A DNA stretch of 64,000 bases, from assembly GCA_029582165.1 (NCBI GenBank), contig CM055893.1:25581179-25645178 (forward strand). The letters run 5' to 3'. Positions 31,843-43,554 of the stretch are shown here, one piece after another; within the stretch, counting starts at the first letter, position 1, and each line of letters opens with the position of its first letter. This DNA comes from Portulaca oleracea (taxonomy: Eukaryota; Streptophyta; Magnoliopsida; Caryophyllales; Portulacaceae). The translations under genes were made by a program, and so were the position numbers. Below the pieces are notes generated by a model that made no database searches, was not told where the DNA came from, and saw nothing but the letters and a program-made list of their open reading frames with translations.

Positions 31843-34240
31843 TGTAAAACCTCAGAAAATCCGATTATAAGTACCGTTACGTCGTTAATATTATTTTTAC
31901 GTTCGTTAATTATTTCTGTGCTTAAATTGTTAACACTTGAGCTCATAGGACCGTCGTGGAATTATTAAGGGTAATATAGTCTTCTCTACGTGCATGGTTA
32001 TGCATGGGACTAGGGGTATTTTGGTAAATTACATGTTAATTATTGATGATTATGTGTTAGTTTTTATTTAATTAATTATGGGGTACTTTAATATTATTAT
32101 TAGTACTAATATTTATTATTAGTAGTATTATTATTCTTATTCTTATTCTTATTATTAGTATTGTTTAGAAATTTTTTTTTTAAAAAAAAACCTTTTTCAT
32201 AGTGCTATAGTGGGCGGTGAAGGGACTTGTTCCCCAAGCCTAAATTTGCTAAATTAAGTAGTAATTTTCACTAATTAACCTTAATTAACTCTCCTAATAT
32301 TAACCCTAAACCCTAATCTCTATCTACATCTCTCTTCCTCTTCCGCTTGTTCTTCCTGTGCAACCATCGACCACCACCGGAAACCTGTCGCCGTCGGACC
32401 TCTCCGGAAACCACCTGCAACCACCACAGCGGCGCATCACCACCACCACAGATCACCGCTCTCGCACGCTGTCTCTCTCTCTCTCTCGCTTTCCCTCCCT
32501 CTCTCTGTCCCGACCGTCTGCCGTGACGCCGCCGCCACCAGGGCAACCGTCACTGTCGCACCACCCCGCTCAGACCACCGAACCTGCCACCAGACGCCGC
32601 CGCGACGCCCTGGAGCCACCGCACGTCGCTGTCGTTCGGAATGTGAAGGAGACAAAAACTCCTATTACTATTGTTGCGAATCGAACCCAGGAACCGCACC
32701 ACCGACCATTCCGACCACCACCTACGACCCAGCTGACGACCCCGCCACCGGACTCCGCCTTGACCGCCGCCGGACGTCCACCGTCCCGCCACCCGTGACC
32801 TGTGCGTGCGTAAAGCCCTAACCCAAATTGCTTTTATGCATTAGTTTATTACTATCAGTATATTATCATGTATGATTATTACTATGTTTGTGAGTAGTAT
32901 TATTTTGCTTACAATTTAATTCTACTATGTTCTTCATGTCTCTTATTCATGCTTAATATGATTGTTTTAAGGTTTTAAGTGTTGTAGTTCAAGTTAAACA
33001 CTGATGTAGGTATTAATGCATGTGGTTATAGTGCACCAGAACATGTATTTGAGTAGCCTGGGGTAGTCGTGATTAATGGGGTCAAACCCATATGCTCTTG
33101 GCCCTAAGTAACTAGTTAATTCTGTAATTAGAATGCTAATTGAATTTCATAGGGCTTCCCCAGTTCGGAAAGTTGTCAGTTACTGTAATACTTACTTTTA
33201 TATGGGAATTATGTTATTATTGAATGTAAGTTACGTTAGAGTTTGAGTAGGGTTAGTTTATGGAAGTGTCATTTGGGATAATTTGTAAGTAATATGTGTT
33301 ATTGATTAATTAGGGGTACTTGTGAGTAAGTTTTAAATGTAGTATGTTTTAGTTTTAAAAGTATTTCACAAAGCGAGAGTCAGTTTTGAGATTTTTTTTA
33401 ATAAAAATCAGACGTTATAATTATTATATAGTATCTTTTAAAAGGGTATTGTTTAAATATTCCTATGGTTTTTGCAAAGGAAATTATATTGTGTTTAGTA
33501 AAATTTTGATCCTTGGGGTATTATTCGTATTATTTCGGTTATTATCATGTGCGGTGTTATTATTGCAAGTTTTATCGATTTTATTCATGTCAAAATACTT
33601 CAAATTGGTCTTGAATGAAGGTTTAGTATTCTTGCTGTGTGTGACGTTTTCCATAAGATTTCAATGTCGAAAATTCGGGTTGTTGTTGTGATCTCTATGG
33701 TTAGTTTTTAAAGAAAATGTTTACTTTGCAAATTTAATGCGTTTATGTAAGAATTTGTGTTAGTTTATGTGTAATTTGACATTGGTTATGTTAGGGGAGT
33801 GAAGAGGGATGTCTTTGCCTTTAGTAGACTGTTTAGAATCTCAAATTGGAGCCCCAAGATAGTGTGGTTGGAAATTAGGATCGACAAACCCAAAATGAAA
33901 ACGGGTCAGATTGGACAGATTTCATAAGTCTTACTAAATCGGTCACCATATAATATAGTGTTAATTTTTAGCCCTACCTTTTGGTCTGAAAATACCTAAG
34001 GATGTTAGCTTTCATAGGAATTTTGCGGATCGAGATTTCGAGGTGTATATTCTGAGTTACGACCCAAATAGCGCACCTAGGTCAGAACTGGACAGGTTGT
34101 GTAATTGGCTATTTTTGAGGACCTTAGGGGGTGTCTTAGGCCTCGGGGTCAACATAAGAGTTTTAGTAGACATCCCGAGGTTTCCAGAAAGTCCAAAACC
34201 GTACGCATAGGATGTCGGGAAGTTCAAGAGACACAAAATA
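31843..34240 (+). mobile_element. Gypsy-type LTR fragment inserted in copia A
   Basis: Copia coding remnants break off at about 31,842 and resume at about 34,270. The intervening sequence starts TGTAAAACCTCAG, a gypsy-type LTR beginning. It contains a TTATTA-rich microsatellite (32,125-32,165) and a GC-rich proline/arginine-type block (32,340-32,810), then AT-rich sequence and a segment (33,880-34,220) similar in style to the solo LTR at 22,000-22,300. I could not find a clear CA end or TSD, so it is probably truncated on the right. The frame 32358-32798 (146 aa, Pro/Ser/Arg-rich) is low-complexity leader sequence rather than a gene. Confidence 0.55.
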
Positions 34241-34269
34241 CTATAATCATCACGTAAAACTCCGTTACT

Positions 34270-36300
34270 TGATCCTAGTTCAAGTTTTCCTATTGGTCGG
34301 AAAATTAAAGAACGAGGTTGAAGTAGTAGAAGCTCCTCAAAACATTGAGGAGGAGGTGCCATGAACAATACTCCAAGCAAGGTCAGGTAAACAACTCCAT
34401 CAGCCACAAAGATATCGATCTTCTATGGATGAGCATGAGATGTTACTTTTAGAAAGTAATGACTCTACCTACATCAAAGAAGCTTTAGCAAATCAAGTTT
34501 CCATAAGGTCTAAAATGGACTCCATGTACGCAACCAAGTTTAGAACTAGGTTGATTTGTCTGAAGGTGTGAGCCATCAGGCATAGGAGGGTTTTAAGGCA
34601 AAACATGGGTTCATTAAGACATCAAGACTGACTTCAAAATCAGATTTTGAAGAAAGGTGTGTACTTGACACAACTGAGTGGTCCTTTGTTGGAATACTTA
34701 TAAACTTCAAGAGACCATCTGTGGTCTTAAGGAAGCTTCTAGGAGTTGGAATCATTGACCTTCTTGACCAGGATATCAAAAAGGTTTGACATACTGGGAA
34801 GTGCCAAAGATAATATTGTGTTTACAAGAAGTTCAATGGGAGCAATGCGTTTTCTGATATTGTATGTGATTGACATATTGCCTACTGAGAAGAATATTCC
34901 AATGTTGCTTCTACTGAGGTTGACTTGGAAATAATTTTCAAAGTGAAGGATTGGTGGGGCTAAGAATTTTCTTGGAGACAAGATCTATAATGATAGATTA
35001 AAGATTTTGATTATTTGAATCAAAGTTGACTAGGTGTTGAATAAGTTTAACCCACTTCGAGAATGTTAATTTCCATAAATCATGGCATATCCTTAGGGAA
35101 TCTGATTGTCTTACAATTAGAGGATCTAAAAGGGATGAGACATATAGCTCACGCTTCAAGCGTGAGATTAATGTATGCCACGAGATGGTCAAAGCCCAAT
35201 ATAACATATACATTGTGTATATGTATAAGCAAAACTAAGGATATGTCCTAAGTCTAAAGTGGTTGATAAAAGCTAAGTGTGAAGAGTTGCATTGATGCTA
35301 CACTTATGACAGAGAAATATGATTATCTGAAAGGTCAAAGAATATTATACGATTTGTTTTGAGTGGTATTGAGGTGAACTGGAAGAAGTTCCTAACATGA
35401 CATGTGTTTAATTCTACAAAATAAGATAAGCATGACACAGTTTTAGAAGCCGTGATGTTAAAATCGTTAGATTGAAGTTCGTTTCAGAACTAGGTGATGT
35501 TTCTAGCCTTGCGAGAGAAATGGAGCCTTGTTGATAGGAGCCGTCACTCAAGCAACTGAAGCTCACTATGAATCCAAACATGAGTTCCGGAAATATCTTC
35601 CTGAATGAAAGACCATTAGTGAGATGGTATATGTGCGAGGTTCATTACAAGTATTATATACTAAACCCCTATTGTAGTTATAGCATGATAGTCATGCATG
35701 GGCAATAGGTATTGAACACTTTCCGGAATATTAACAAGTCAAACTTACATGAATTGTCATGAAATATGACCTTGTTGATTCATCATTAAGAATAAGATTC
35801 CAAAATTTACATAAATTGTGGGTTAGAATTATGTAAATGTCCAAAAGGGTTAGCGAATTCAAAATGGGAAATCGGATGAGGTCTGATTTCTGAAACCCCA
35901 TTAGTGAACTTGATGACGCTAATCATGGTCGATAATCGACCTGTTTCCTAATTGTATTATCACGTAGGAACAGTGATAATACCAACACAATTAGCATGTA
36001 GGATTGAGGTGATGATCAAGTTTCGTGATCATAGTGATGTGATGACATCATAAATCAATCACATGGGTATTGTTGAGAACAACTGCCGAACTGACCCACA
36101 GTGGGAGCTCTTTAAGTTGGGAATTGTCATAGGAGCTCTCACCACTCAAAATTCCTGAATCCTGAGTTCAGTACACGCATCGCATTATCTCGTGACTTTG
36201 GAGCGCGTCAAACACCTTTCATAACAGTAGGCTATAAAGGCGGTGTCTGGGTTACAGTTGGATCATGTGAGAATGTGTGTTTGAACAAGATGGCATTATC
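34270..36300 (+). pseudogene. Copia A reverse transcriptase/RNase H relic
   Basis: Around 34,390-34,560 the frame shows a sequence of the kind that precedes RT in copia elements (RRSGRQ...YRSSMDEHEM, then SKMDSMYATK). From there to about 35,700 short stretches in changing frames match the order of RT, connection and RNase H, with stops every few dozen codons. Examples are a fragment at 34,746-34,934 similar to the region around the LYVDD box, where ILYVID is seen, and an RNase H-like part near 35,570. The region from 35,700 to 36,520 is 3' noncoding. It cannot encode a product. Confidence 0.6.
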
Positions 36301-36523
36301 CTCCCTATTAGGGACAATTGTCTTATTGGCCACTCGGTGAGATTGGACTGAAAATGCTTGGCCGAACTCAGTTGAATCAATAGTTGATCATCTGCTTTTC
36401 AAAGTCTAAACTCGGAGATCGAGGAACGTTTCGGGTCTTATATAAGGATGACATCATCTTACCTTATCCGAACATGAGACAGTAAGTGACAAGGGAATTC
36501 AAAGAATCGAACACTTATGGGAC

Positions 36524-36534
36524 AAGTGGGAGAT
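36524..36534 (+). other. Polypurine tract of copia A
   Basis: AAGTGGGAGAT directly precedes the LTR start TGTTGG. GTGGGAGATTGTTGG is the common copia configuration. Confidence 0.85.
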
Positions 36535-37370
36535 TGTTGGGAATGTCCCGACAATGTTCGATATACACGGAGATTAAACCAAAGTGATATAGTAATTATA
36601 TGTCTTGCTAGAGACCTATATAATTAGTAATTAAATATGTTTAATTACAACTATATTATTTGGTCCTACTGGGTCACACAAGTCAGTGCCCTGGAACAAT
36701 GTATGTAACCTAAGTAATATTGTATTACGTTTAGAAAAGTTGGAAACTGATTTCTGTGAGAAATTAGCCCAACACGGACCGAACTGGGCTAAACACGGAC
36801 CGTGTTGACCCAACACGGTCCGTGGTGTCCATGGGCCGAATTAATGGACCTTCTGGAGTCCAACATGGACCGTGTTGTTTCAAGACGGACTGTGTTGGGC
36901 CTGAGAAGCGCGCCGTTGCGTTAAGTCGACCCTTTAGGGTTTTGAATCTTTCCCTAGGTTTTCTAAACACTATATAAAGGGGTCTCTGTGAGAGATTATT
37001 CAAAACCAACTGCCTGAGACTCTTAGAGAGATATCAGGGTGATTTCCTGAGTTCCTCTCTCTTTTAGTTTTGCAGTTCCAGTTTCAGGAAACATTATTTG
37101 TTTCCCAAATAATCTCATATACATCTTAGATTGAGATTCGTCTCGATCAAGTCGATCTAGCAGTCGGGTTCCCGGAGTGTTGCGTGGACTTTCAGTAGAG
37201 GATTTCAGCATTGGAATCTCGAAGGTCAACCTCTTCATCAACCGGATTAGCGATCAGGTATAATTACTAAAACCTCTGCAATTGTTGTGATTAATTGTTT
37301 TATAATTGTTATGAATATTCCGTCAATTAATCTGTATCTGTTTAGGAAATAGATAACCTAAAACCTAACA
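36535..37370 (+). repeat. 3' LTR of copia A
   Basis: It is 836 bp and pairs with 26411-27244. Palindrome array at 36770-36898 and TATA box near 36,970. Ends CCTAACA before the TSD TTTGG. Confidence 0.93.
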
Positions 37371-37485
37371 TTTGGTGTGTACTTTTCGCTTCCCAAGTTT
37401 GAGACAATAAAGCATGCCTGAGGTTGACGTTACTTTAAGATAGTAGATAATCTATATGCATAACCATAATGCTTAAGGTCGGTTC
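37371..37485 (+). repeat. Interior copy 2 of the composite, second segment
   Basis: This 115-bp piece of host interior lies between copia A and copia B. It aligns with 15,297-15,402 of copy 1 and ends in GGTTC, the target site of copia B. Confidence 0.85.
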
Positions 37486-38329
37486 TGAAGAAACTCAACT
37501 GACTATGAGGACCTCAGCGCAAGCATCTGTGAGGACCTCAACCATCAGCGCCAAGTTATTTTGTTTGAAAGATCATCCAGCCACTTCAGGGAAGTAACAA
37601 ACCTATCCTTATCCTATATCTTTCCTCCATTTTAAAGATATGATTGTAATCGCACTTCTTTCCTTATTAGGCCTCAAACGAAAAGGAAGGAAAAGCATGG
37701 CAAGACAACTCATGAAGATCAAGTCAGAAAAAGGAAACAAATCTTCATTGGAACGTTAAACTCAATGAAGATACTTGCCAAATCAGAACCAATACAGACT
37801 GGAAAGAATCAAGAAGCAAATAAGGAAACTGGAGGAAGTCGTTGAGGAGCTCAATATAAATAAGAGAACTGATTCTCTTTACATCTATCGATTTCCAAGA
37901 AAGTAAATCAGTTGTAGGAGCTTTGAGAAAGAAAGCTCCGAGTGTAGGAATTGTTCAAATTCTGAGTGTAAACCACACTTAAGTTGTGGTGAGTTTGTAA
38001 CCAGAAGTCTAGCTGGTGAGGACCTCATAAGGTCGTAAGATTGTTTAATTTTAGTGATCTTCTGCGAATAGGAGTCACTGTGTGAAACCGCCTCTTCTGT
38101 GAGGCCTCAAGATCAGAAGACTGCTGCTTAGTCTTCTGCCTCCGTAAGTTGGTCTGAGGACCTCACAGTCCTTTGATCAGCCGAGTTGTAACCTCCTTTC
38201 TTAAGCACTTTTTCATTCAATAATAAGAAATTATTTTCAGTATCTAAAAGTGCTATTTAACTTGGTTGTGTTGATTAAAGTGCAGAAATTTTTCATAACC
38301 CTAATCACCCCCCCTCTAGGGTTATTTCA
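37486..38329 (+). repeat. 5' LTR of copia B, with TGAGGACCTCA palindromes
   Basis: 844 bp. Its final 90 bp match 41567-41654. The odd palindrome TGAGGACCTCA or near copies occur around 37,505, 37,531, 38,018 and 38,156. A TATA-like AATATAAATAA lies at about 37,852. Confidence 0.88.
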
Positions 38330-38331
38330 AT

Positions 38332-38343
38332 TGGTATCAAAGC
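38332..38343 (+). other. Primer binding site of copia B
   Basis: TGGTATCAAAGC starts three bases inside the 5' LTR end and matches the initiator-Met primer site at 11 of 12 positions. Confidence 0.87.
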
Positions 38344-38386
38344 AGGTCAACAGATCTGAAGAGTCTAACAACTCGTGGTAAAGATC

Positions 38387-40060
38387 ATGGCCGGCCTCAA
38401 CACAACCGAAGCTCCTCAAGGACGCTCATGGACAAGGGCACCTCTCCTCACTGGAGAAAACTATAGAATGTGGAAAAGACAAATGGAGATCTTTCTCAGA
38501 GACCAAGATGAGGACCTCTGGATAATTGTCACTGAAGGCGATTTGCCTACCCCCACAAAGAAGAATGCTGCAAATCAGGATGTCCCAAAAGAGAGATCTG
38601 AGATGACAGCCGAAGAGCTCACCTCCTTGGGAAAAAATATTTGAGCCTTAAATTTACTATATTGCAGTTTGAATCCAAATGATTTTGAACGTGTCTCTAA
38701 CTGTGAAAACGCCAAACAAGTTTGGGAATATTTGGTTACCTCATATGAAGGTATAAGCCAAGTTAAAGATATCAAACTGGACATTCTCGTCCAGAAATAT
38801 GAGGCCTTCAAAATGGAAGAAGAAGAATCCATTGAAGAAATGTAAGCAGTATTGCTAATCACCTCAAATCGCTTGGAAAGAACTATTCAAATGAGGAACA
38901 AGTCAGAAAGATTCTCAGATGTCTGCCAAGAAGAAAGTGGGGTCCAAAGGTCACAGCCATCGAATAAGCACAAAACCTGAAAGTCCTCAAGCTAGAAGAA
39001 CTCATTGGGAAACTGTTAGCTCATGAGATCCAATTAAGTGACCTCATAGAGTCTAAAGGAGTTGCCCTCAAAGCAGCCAAGGATTCTGATGAGGAATCAG
39101 ATGAGGATGAAGAAAAAACCATGGCTATGCTGGCAAGAGGCTTCAGAAAACTATACAAGAAAAATCCAAACTTTCGAGGCTACCTCAAGGATGGACAACA
39201 TCGAAAACCAAAAGGTAAGACCTCCATGAAAGATGAAACTGACCCCTTCACTTGTTATAGTTGTGGCAGCACAGAGCACTTGATTAGAGACTGTCCTCAT
39301 GCGAGAAAAAATAAAGATAAAAGAAACATGAGGCCCAGACCGTAACAACGTAGAGCCATGCTTGCAACTTGGAGTGACAGTGACTCAAGTGAGGATAACA
39401 GTGACGTTGATGAAGTCGCAAATGTCTGCCTGATGACTCAAATGAATGAGGAACCAGAAACATCCTCACACCAAGAAGAGGTAAACATTGATGACCTCCT
39501 CAATCTCTCACCTTTACATCTCGCTCATAAATGCTTGCATCTGTTTAAATATTCCAAATCCTTGATTGAAAGGGTAAAATATCTTACCAAGCATGTTCAA
39601 AGTCTCAGTGAGGCCAATGATAACCTAACTTCTCAAAATGACCTCCTCTTCACTAAAAGTAACAAACTATCTCTTGAGGTCAAAGACTGCTATAAGACCA
39701 TTAATCAATTATCCAATGAGGCAGTCACTGCCTCTCATCCCTACAACAATAAATTGGCCTTTACATCTCCTCCCTTTCAACCTCGAGCTAAACAGCCTCT
39801 AAGAGAACCACTCCTCCCTACTCCTAAACTGACCCCTCACAGAAAGCAACATCACAAAAACTGCCCTAGACCTCACACTCCAATGACCTCAAAGCTTCCT
39901 CCAAAAGCTTCCCCCACAACTCATGTTCCAAAAACTTCTCGAGACAACTTCCCAAATTCGCCTAAGTCCCCTAAGTTTTTTCAAGTGGGTGAAATCTGGA
40001 TCCCCAGACCTAATGATGCATCTTGTCTGTCAAAATCCAAGAAAGGTATAATGCCCTCTG
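38387..40060 (+). pseudogene. Copia B gag relic
   Basis: The likely start is the second ATG (MAGLNTTEAPQGR). A UBN2-type gag domain follows: RMWKRQMEIFL, then after an in-frame TGA (38642-38644) CENAKQVWEYL. The frame shifts near 38,840, has another stop near 38,965, and continues with KLEELIGKLLAHE. A zinc knuckle CYSCGSTEHLIRDC (C-x2-C-x4-H-x4-C, intact) lies at about 39,255-39,296. A TAA (39343-39345) then interrupts the frame. The same frame goes on with ATWSDSDSS, a leucine-rich probable coiled coil (about 39,560-39,720) and a Pro/Lys-rich linker to about 40,060. Gag would form the virus-like particle and bind RNA. At least four lesions make it dead. Confidence 0.82.
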
Positions 40061-41566
40061 ATGCAAGTATGCCTCAAAACTCACAGCGACCTATGGTATT
40101 TGGACAGCAGATGTTCTCGTCACATGACCGGAGATCCAACCAAGTTTTGCGAGCTGAAAACCAGCAAAACCGGGAAAGTTACATTTGGAGACAAAATCCA
40201 AGGCAAGATCCTCGGCATTGGGAAGGTCGGTAAGGACCTCAACAACTCCTTACATGACGTATATCTAGTAGAGGGTCTAGAATATAACTTGCTTAGTATA
40301 TCTCAGTTTTGTGATAAAGGTAATAGAGTCAGTTTTGATAAAAATAAATGTGTAGTGTCTACAGAGTCACATCAAGTCATATTGCATGGTCATCATATGA
40401 ACAATGTGTATGTTATAGATCTAAGTGAATCTCTTGAGGACCTCTCCTGCCTTAAGGCTGGCACTGAGGAAACATGGTTGTGGCATCGACGCCTAGGTCA
40501 CGTTAGCATGAAAACATTACAAAAACTGCATAAATCAGACCTTGTCCGAGGTCTCCCACCTCATAAAATGAGAAAGATCGGGTTTGTGATGCATGTGCAA
40601 AAGGTAAACAGACAAGAACATCCTTCAAACCTATCAAGTCTGTGACCACCTCAAAATGCCTTGACCTCCTTCATATGGATCTCGGCGGTCCTATTCCTTA
40701 CAAAAGTCTTGGTGGAAGTTCATATATTCTTGTTATTATAGATGATTTTTCAAGATTTACGTGGGTGTTCTTTTTGAAAAGCAAAACAGAAGCATTTAAG
40801 CACTTCTCAAAACTCTACAAACAACTCACGGTCCTCACCGGAAACTCTGTCAAAGCAATAAGGATAGATCATGGTAGGGAGTTCGATAACAAGGACTTGT
40901 TTGGAGCATTCTGTGCTGAAATGGAAATCACTCACAATTTTTCCGCTCCAAGAACCCCTCAACAAAATGGAGTTGTTGAAAGGAAAAACCACACATTGGA
41001 GGACATGGACAGAACAATTATATGCGACAACAATCTTCCAAAATTCCTCTGGGCAAAGATCATCAATGCATCAAACTATATTCTAAATCGATGCACTATC
41101 CGGTCTATTCTGAAAAAGACCCCTTATGAACTGTTCAAGGGGAAGATACCAAGCATCGGTCATCTCAAGGTCCTCGGCTGCAAATGTTTTGTTCACATCA
41201 ATGGAAAGAAGCCAACAAGCAAGTTTGATGCTCGAAGCGAGGAAGGAATTTTTGTTGGATATTCCTCTACAAGCAAAGCCTATAGAATCTATTTCAAACA
41301 CTCAAGGTCTGTAGAAGAAAGCATCCATGTTGTCTTTAACGAGGCCATCTCACTACATCAAACTGTGTTGCGCCCTCCTATGAATAATAGTGACGACGAG
41401 ACGCCTCCTGAGCTACCTCCTGCTGAGGCTGCATCACCACCTCCTGAGGCTATATCATCACCTCCTGAGGCTGCATCCTCACCTCATGCCTCATCATCTC
41501 AGGAGTCCTCACCTCAAGCTCCACCAGCACCAGAGATCTCTTACAAATTCACAGCAGCTCATCCAG
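40061..41566 (+). pseudogene. Copia B protease, pre-integrase and integrase relic
   Basis: After a frameshift from gag, the protease motif reads WYLDSRCSRHMTGD, so the catalytic D-S-G is D-S-R here. The pre-integrase domain follows with LWHRRLGHVS. A second frameshift near 40,573 separates it from the CDACAKGK part of the zinc site. The integrase core (from about 40,642) shows IDDFSRFTWVFF, IDHGREFDN and QQNGVVERKN, which place the three acidic residues of the DDE triad. It ends in FVGYSSTSKAYRIY and a proline/serine-rich linker. The gene then stops being pol at about 41,566, where the deletion joins it to the 3' LTR end; the open frame to 41,748 merely reads on through LTR and flank. Confidence 0.87.
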
Positions 41567-41654
41567 AGTATCTAAAAGTTCTATTTAACTTGGTTGTGTT
41601 AATTAAAGTGCAGAAATTTTTCATAACCTTAATCGCCCCCCTAGGGTTATTTCA
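41567..41654 (+). repeat. Truncated 3' LTR of copia B, last 88 bp
   Basis: From AGTATCTAAAAG it matches the end of the 5' LTR (38239-38329). The start of the match is the deletion junction, and the TSD directly follows its TTTCA end. Confidence 0.88.
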
Positions 41655-41659
41655 AGTTC

Positions 41660-42150
41660 TTCATTACGTACTCTTGAAATTATCATCATTCCTTATCATA
41701 TTATATGTAATTATTTATTTCTTAATTTTGATCAAGCATGTGTTATGATCGATAATATTTGCTAGAATCGATATTGTAGGGTATTACTTGAATTTAGCTT
41801 GTTGATGGTAACTTCGAATGTATTTTATGCATGTCTCATAAATTGATTCAAAGTACCTGATGTTATTCCGATATACCATACGTTTTTGGTTCTTTATCCA
41901 TGAGGTTATGTTATTAATGCTAGGAGCCATTCTTGGATTACTAATAAATTTAGACTATTAAATTCTGACCACATATCATTCCATACGTGCCTAATAATCA
42001 AAGTTATTATCATATTTCACTGCATCTAATTAAATTGGTTTAAAGTGGTATAGTATGTTCAATAACTTGTTTGTTTTCATAGAATAAATTATGTTAATTT
42101 CATTACACAATTATTATGTTTTACGAACAATAATGTGTTCGAATTGTTAA
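41660..42150 (+). repeat. Interior copy 2 of the composite, third segment
   Basis: This aligns with about 15,403-15,902 of copy 1. It is noncoding and ends at GTTAA (42146-42150), the target site of the next solo LTR. Confidence 0.85.
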
Positions 42151-43034
42151 TGTTCAAGGGAGGGGGGTGAAGTTCACAATTAAGATCTACACACTAGGTA
42201 AGGACGTTAGAGCAAACTTCCTTAGTTTCAAACCAAGAATCAAAACACAATGTAACTGAAATACCTCATTAGATTTATAATAATGAACAAGTTACTCTTA
42301 CAAAACAAAACAAGAAGTAACAGCCCGAAGGTAGTTACTGATAGGATCACTGACCAAGACTGAATGTTCTCGAGTCAATTACAGATAAGGATCTTCGTAG
42401 GAAAAACCCTAGCGGCGATTTGGAACATGATGGATTACATTGAAGCACAAACTCACACAGCCTTAGTCCGTCAAGGTTCTGCTACACACCATCTCTCCAC
42501 CACATGTAGACACAACGAATCCTCACCAAGGTCCTTGGCTATACCTTCACCAAAGGTCCTTTACTGGCTACCTTCACCACCGAATCATTGGTTACACATT
42601 CAGAAATCCCACCGGATTTCTTACTCCGCGATTACTTTCGTGGAATTGCCTAAGTTCTCAATTCTTCTATCGTCCTTTTTATAGAGCCTATGGATGCTTG
42701 GACTTGAGTTCTTCCAACGGTAACTTGCATTATGTGTTGATTTCTTCCCTTTTGTTGCTACAATAATCATGATTGATTTCCCTTGATTTGTTTCCTTTTT
42801 TTCCTTTTTATATCTACAAGAATCATGCCCATAATAAGAATATATAATATATAATGAAAATATATATTATATATATATAATCTGAGTATATAATCAGAAT
42901 ATATATTATATACTCAGAATATATAATTAGATTATACAATATAAGGCAACTTCCCTTTTCCGGATTTTCACTTTCATCAAAACCGAAGGTCCTTCGCGGA
43001 TGCGCGGTGAAGGACCTTGACCCTATCTTCAACA
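42151..43034. mobile_element. Solo LTR, copia-like, 884 bp
   Basis: It begins TGTTCAAG and ends CTTCAACA. Flanks are GTTAA and GTTAG (43035-43039). Copy 1 shows the empty site near 15,902. It carries odd palindromes of its own: CCAAGGTCCTTGG near 42,527, and an inverted pair AAGGTCCTTC/GAAGGACCTT at 42,986-43,018. A strongly AT-rich self-complementary segment lies at 42,838-42,940. No coding sequence. The frame 42364-42684 is probably chance. The strand is uncertain, although TTTTTATAGAG near 42,677 would suit a plus-strand promoter. Confidence 0.82.
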
Positions 43035-43039
43035 GTTAG

Positions 43040-43306
43040 TACCCAAATATCTCTCTCTAGATCACCTTATCACTCGCATGACTTTACTTAATCCCATATC
43101 ATGAGACTATAGGTTGTAATGCAAGTATGTGCACATTATTATCATGAACAATAGTGTAAATTGCTACAGTATGTGCCAGCATTTATGTTGTGAACCATTA
43201 TTATCTCAAGTATGATTGGATGTACTCTTGTCCAATTATGTGTATAAGCACTTCGTTAAATTAATTCGGTACTATGCAATTTACTTGGTCACTTACATGA
43301 AAATGT
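43040..43306 (+). repeat. Interior copy 2 of the composite, fourth segment
   Basis: Aligns with about 15,905-16,165 of copy 1. Noncoding. Confidence 0.8.
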
Positions 43307-43315
43307 GATGGATGC

Positions 43316-43554
43316 TTTTTTTTTTTGATAATTTGCGGTCATTAAGCCAGTTTTATTTCATCCGAAATAAGTGTCAGGGAACGGAGAGATGCCCTGATAA
43401 GAAAATGGGCAAGAATTACACAATAGAATCCACCTACAATGAGATTATACTACCAAATCTACTCCCAACATCAACCCCAACCATGGATTCAAAAAGATAA
43501 TATAATAAGCCCAACAAACAAAAGAAATGGTTCCAACATATGGATCCAAGAAAC
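43316..43554 (-). mobile_element. LINE/SINE-like 3' fragment with poly(A) tail on the minus strand
   Basis: This extra stretch is absent from copy 1 at the equivalent site (near 16,168). It opens with a run of 11 T on plus (a poly(A) tail on minus), followed by GATAATTTGCGG. Flanking sequences GATGGATGC and AAATGAATGC look like an imperfect duplication of about 8-10 bp. A poly(A) tail with a variable TSD and no LTR or TIR suggests a non-LTR element, probably a 5'-truncated LINE, possibly a SINE. No coding domain is left. Confidence 0.55.

Larger units (their letters stand above)
26411..37370 (+). mobile_element. Ty1/copia retrotransposon A, degenerate, complete ends
   Basis: LTRs of 834 and 836 bp (26411-27244 and 36535-37370) begin TGTTG and end CTAACA. 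Flanks are TGTGG (26406-26410) and TTTGG (37371-37375), four of five matching, and copy 1 of the host interior shows the empty site near 15,302. A primer site lies at 27246-27257 and a copia-type purine tract, AAGTGGGAGAT, at 36524-36534. The interior is 9.3 kb: a noncoding leader with a 165-bp tandem repeat, remnants of pre-integrase/integrase, an inserted gypsy LTR fragment, then RT/RNase H remnants. All coding parts are full of stops and frameshifts. Confidence 0.92.
37486..41654 (+). mobile_element. Ty1/copia retrotransposon B (Sirevirus-like), 3' part deleted
   Basis: The 5' LTR (37486-38329) begins TGAAG and ends TTATTTCA, followed by a primer site at 38332-38343. Gag, protease and integrase relics follow, and then the sequence jumps at about 41,567 straight into the last 88 bp of a 3' LTR. 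RT, RNase H and about 750 bp of 3' LTR are missing. Flanks are GGTTC (37481-37485) and AGTTC (41655-41659), four of five matching, and copy 1 shows the empty site near 15,402. The gag layout (UBN2-type domain, one zinc knuckle, then ATWSDSDSS and a coiled-coil-like part) resembles Sirevirus-type copia elements; this assignment is tentative. Confidence 0.88.

Noticed and set aside
32358..32798. 146-aa Pro/Ser/Arg-rich frame that might be a host gene
   Set aside because: Overlapping minus-strand frames are equally long, complexity is low, and the position fits an LTR leader.
41567..41748. C-terminal 60 residues of the long integrase frame as a novel hydrophobic domain
   Set aside because: This part is translated from the 3' LTR remnant and flanking DNA.
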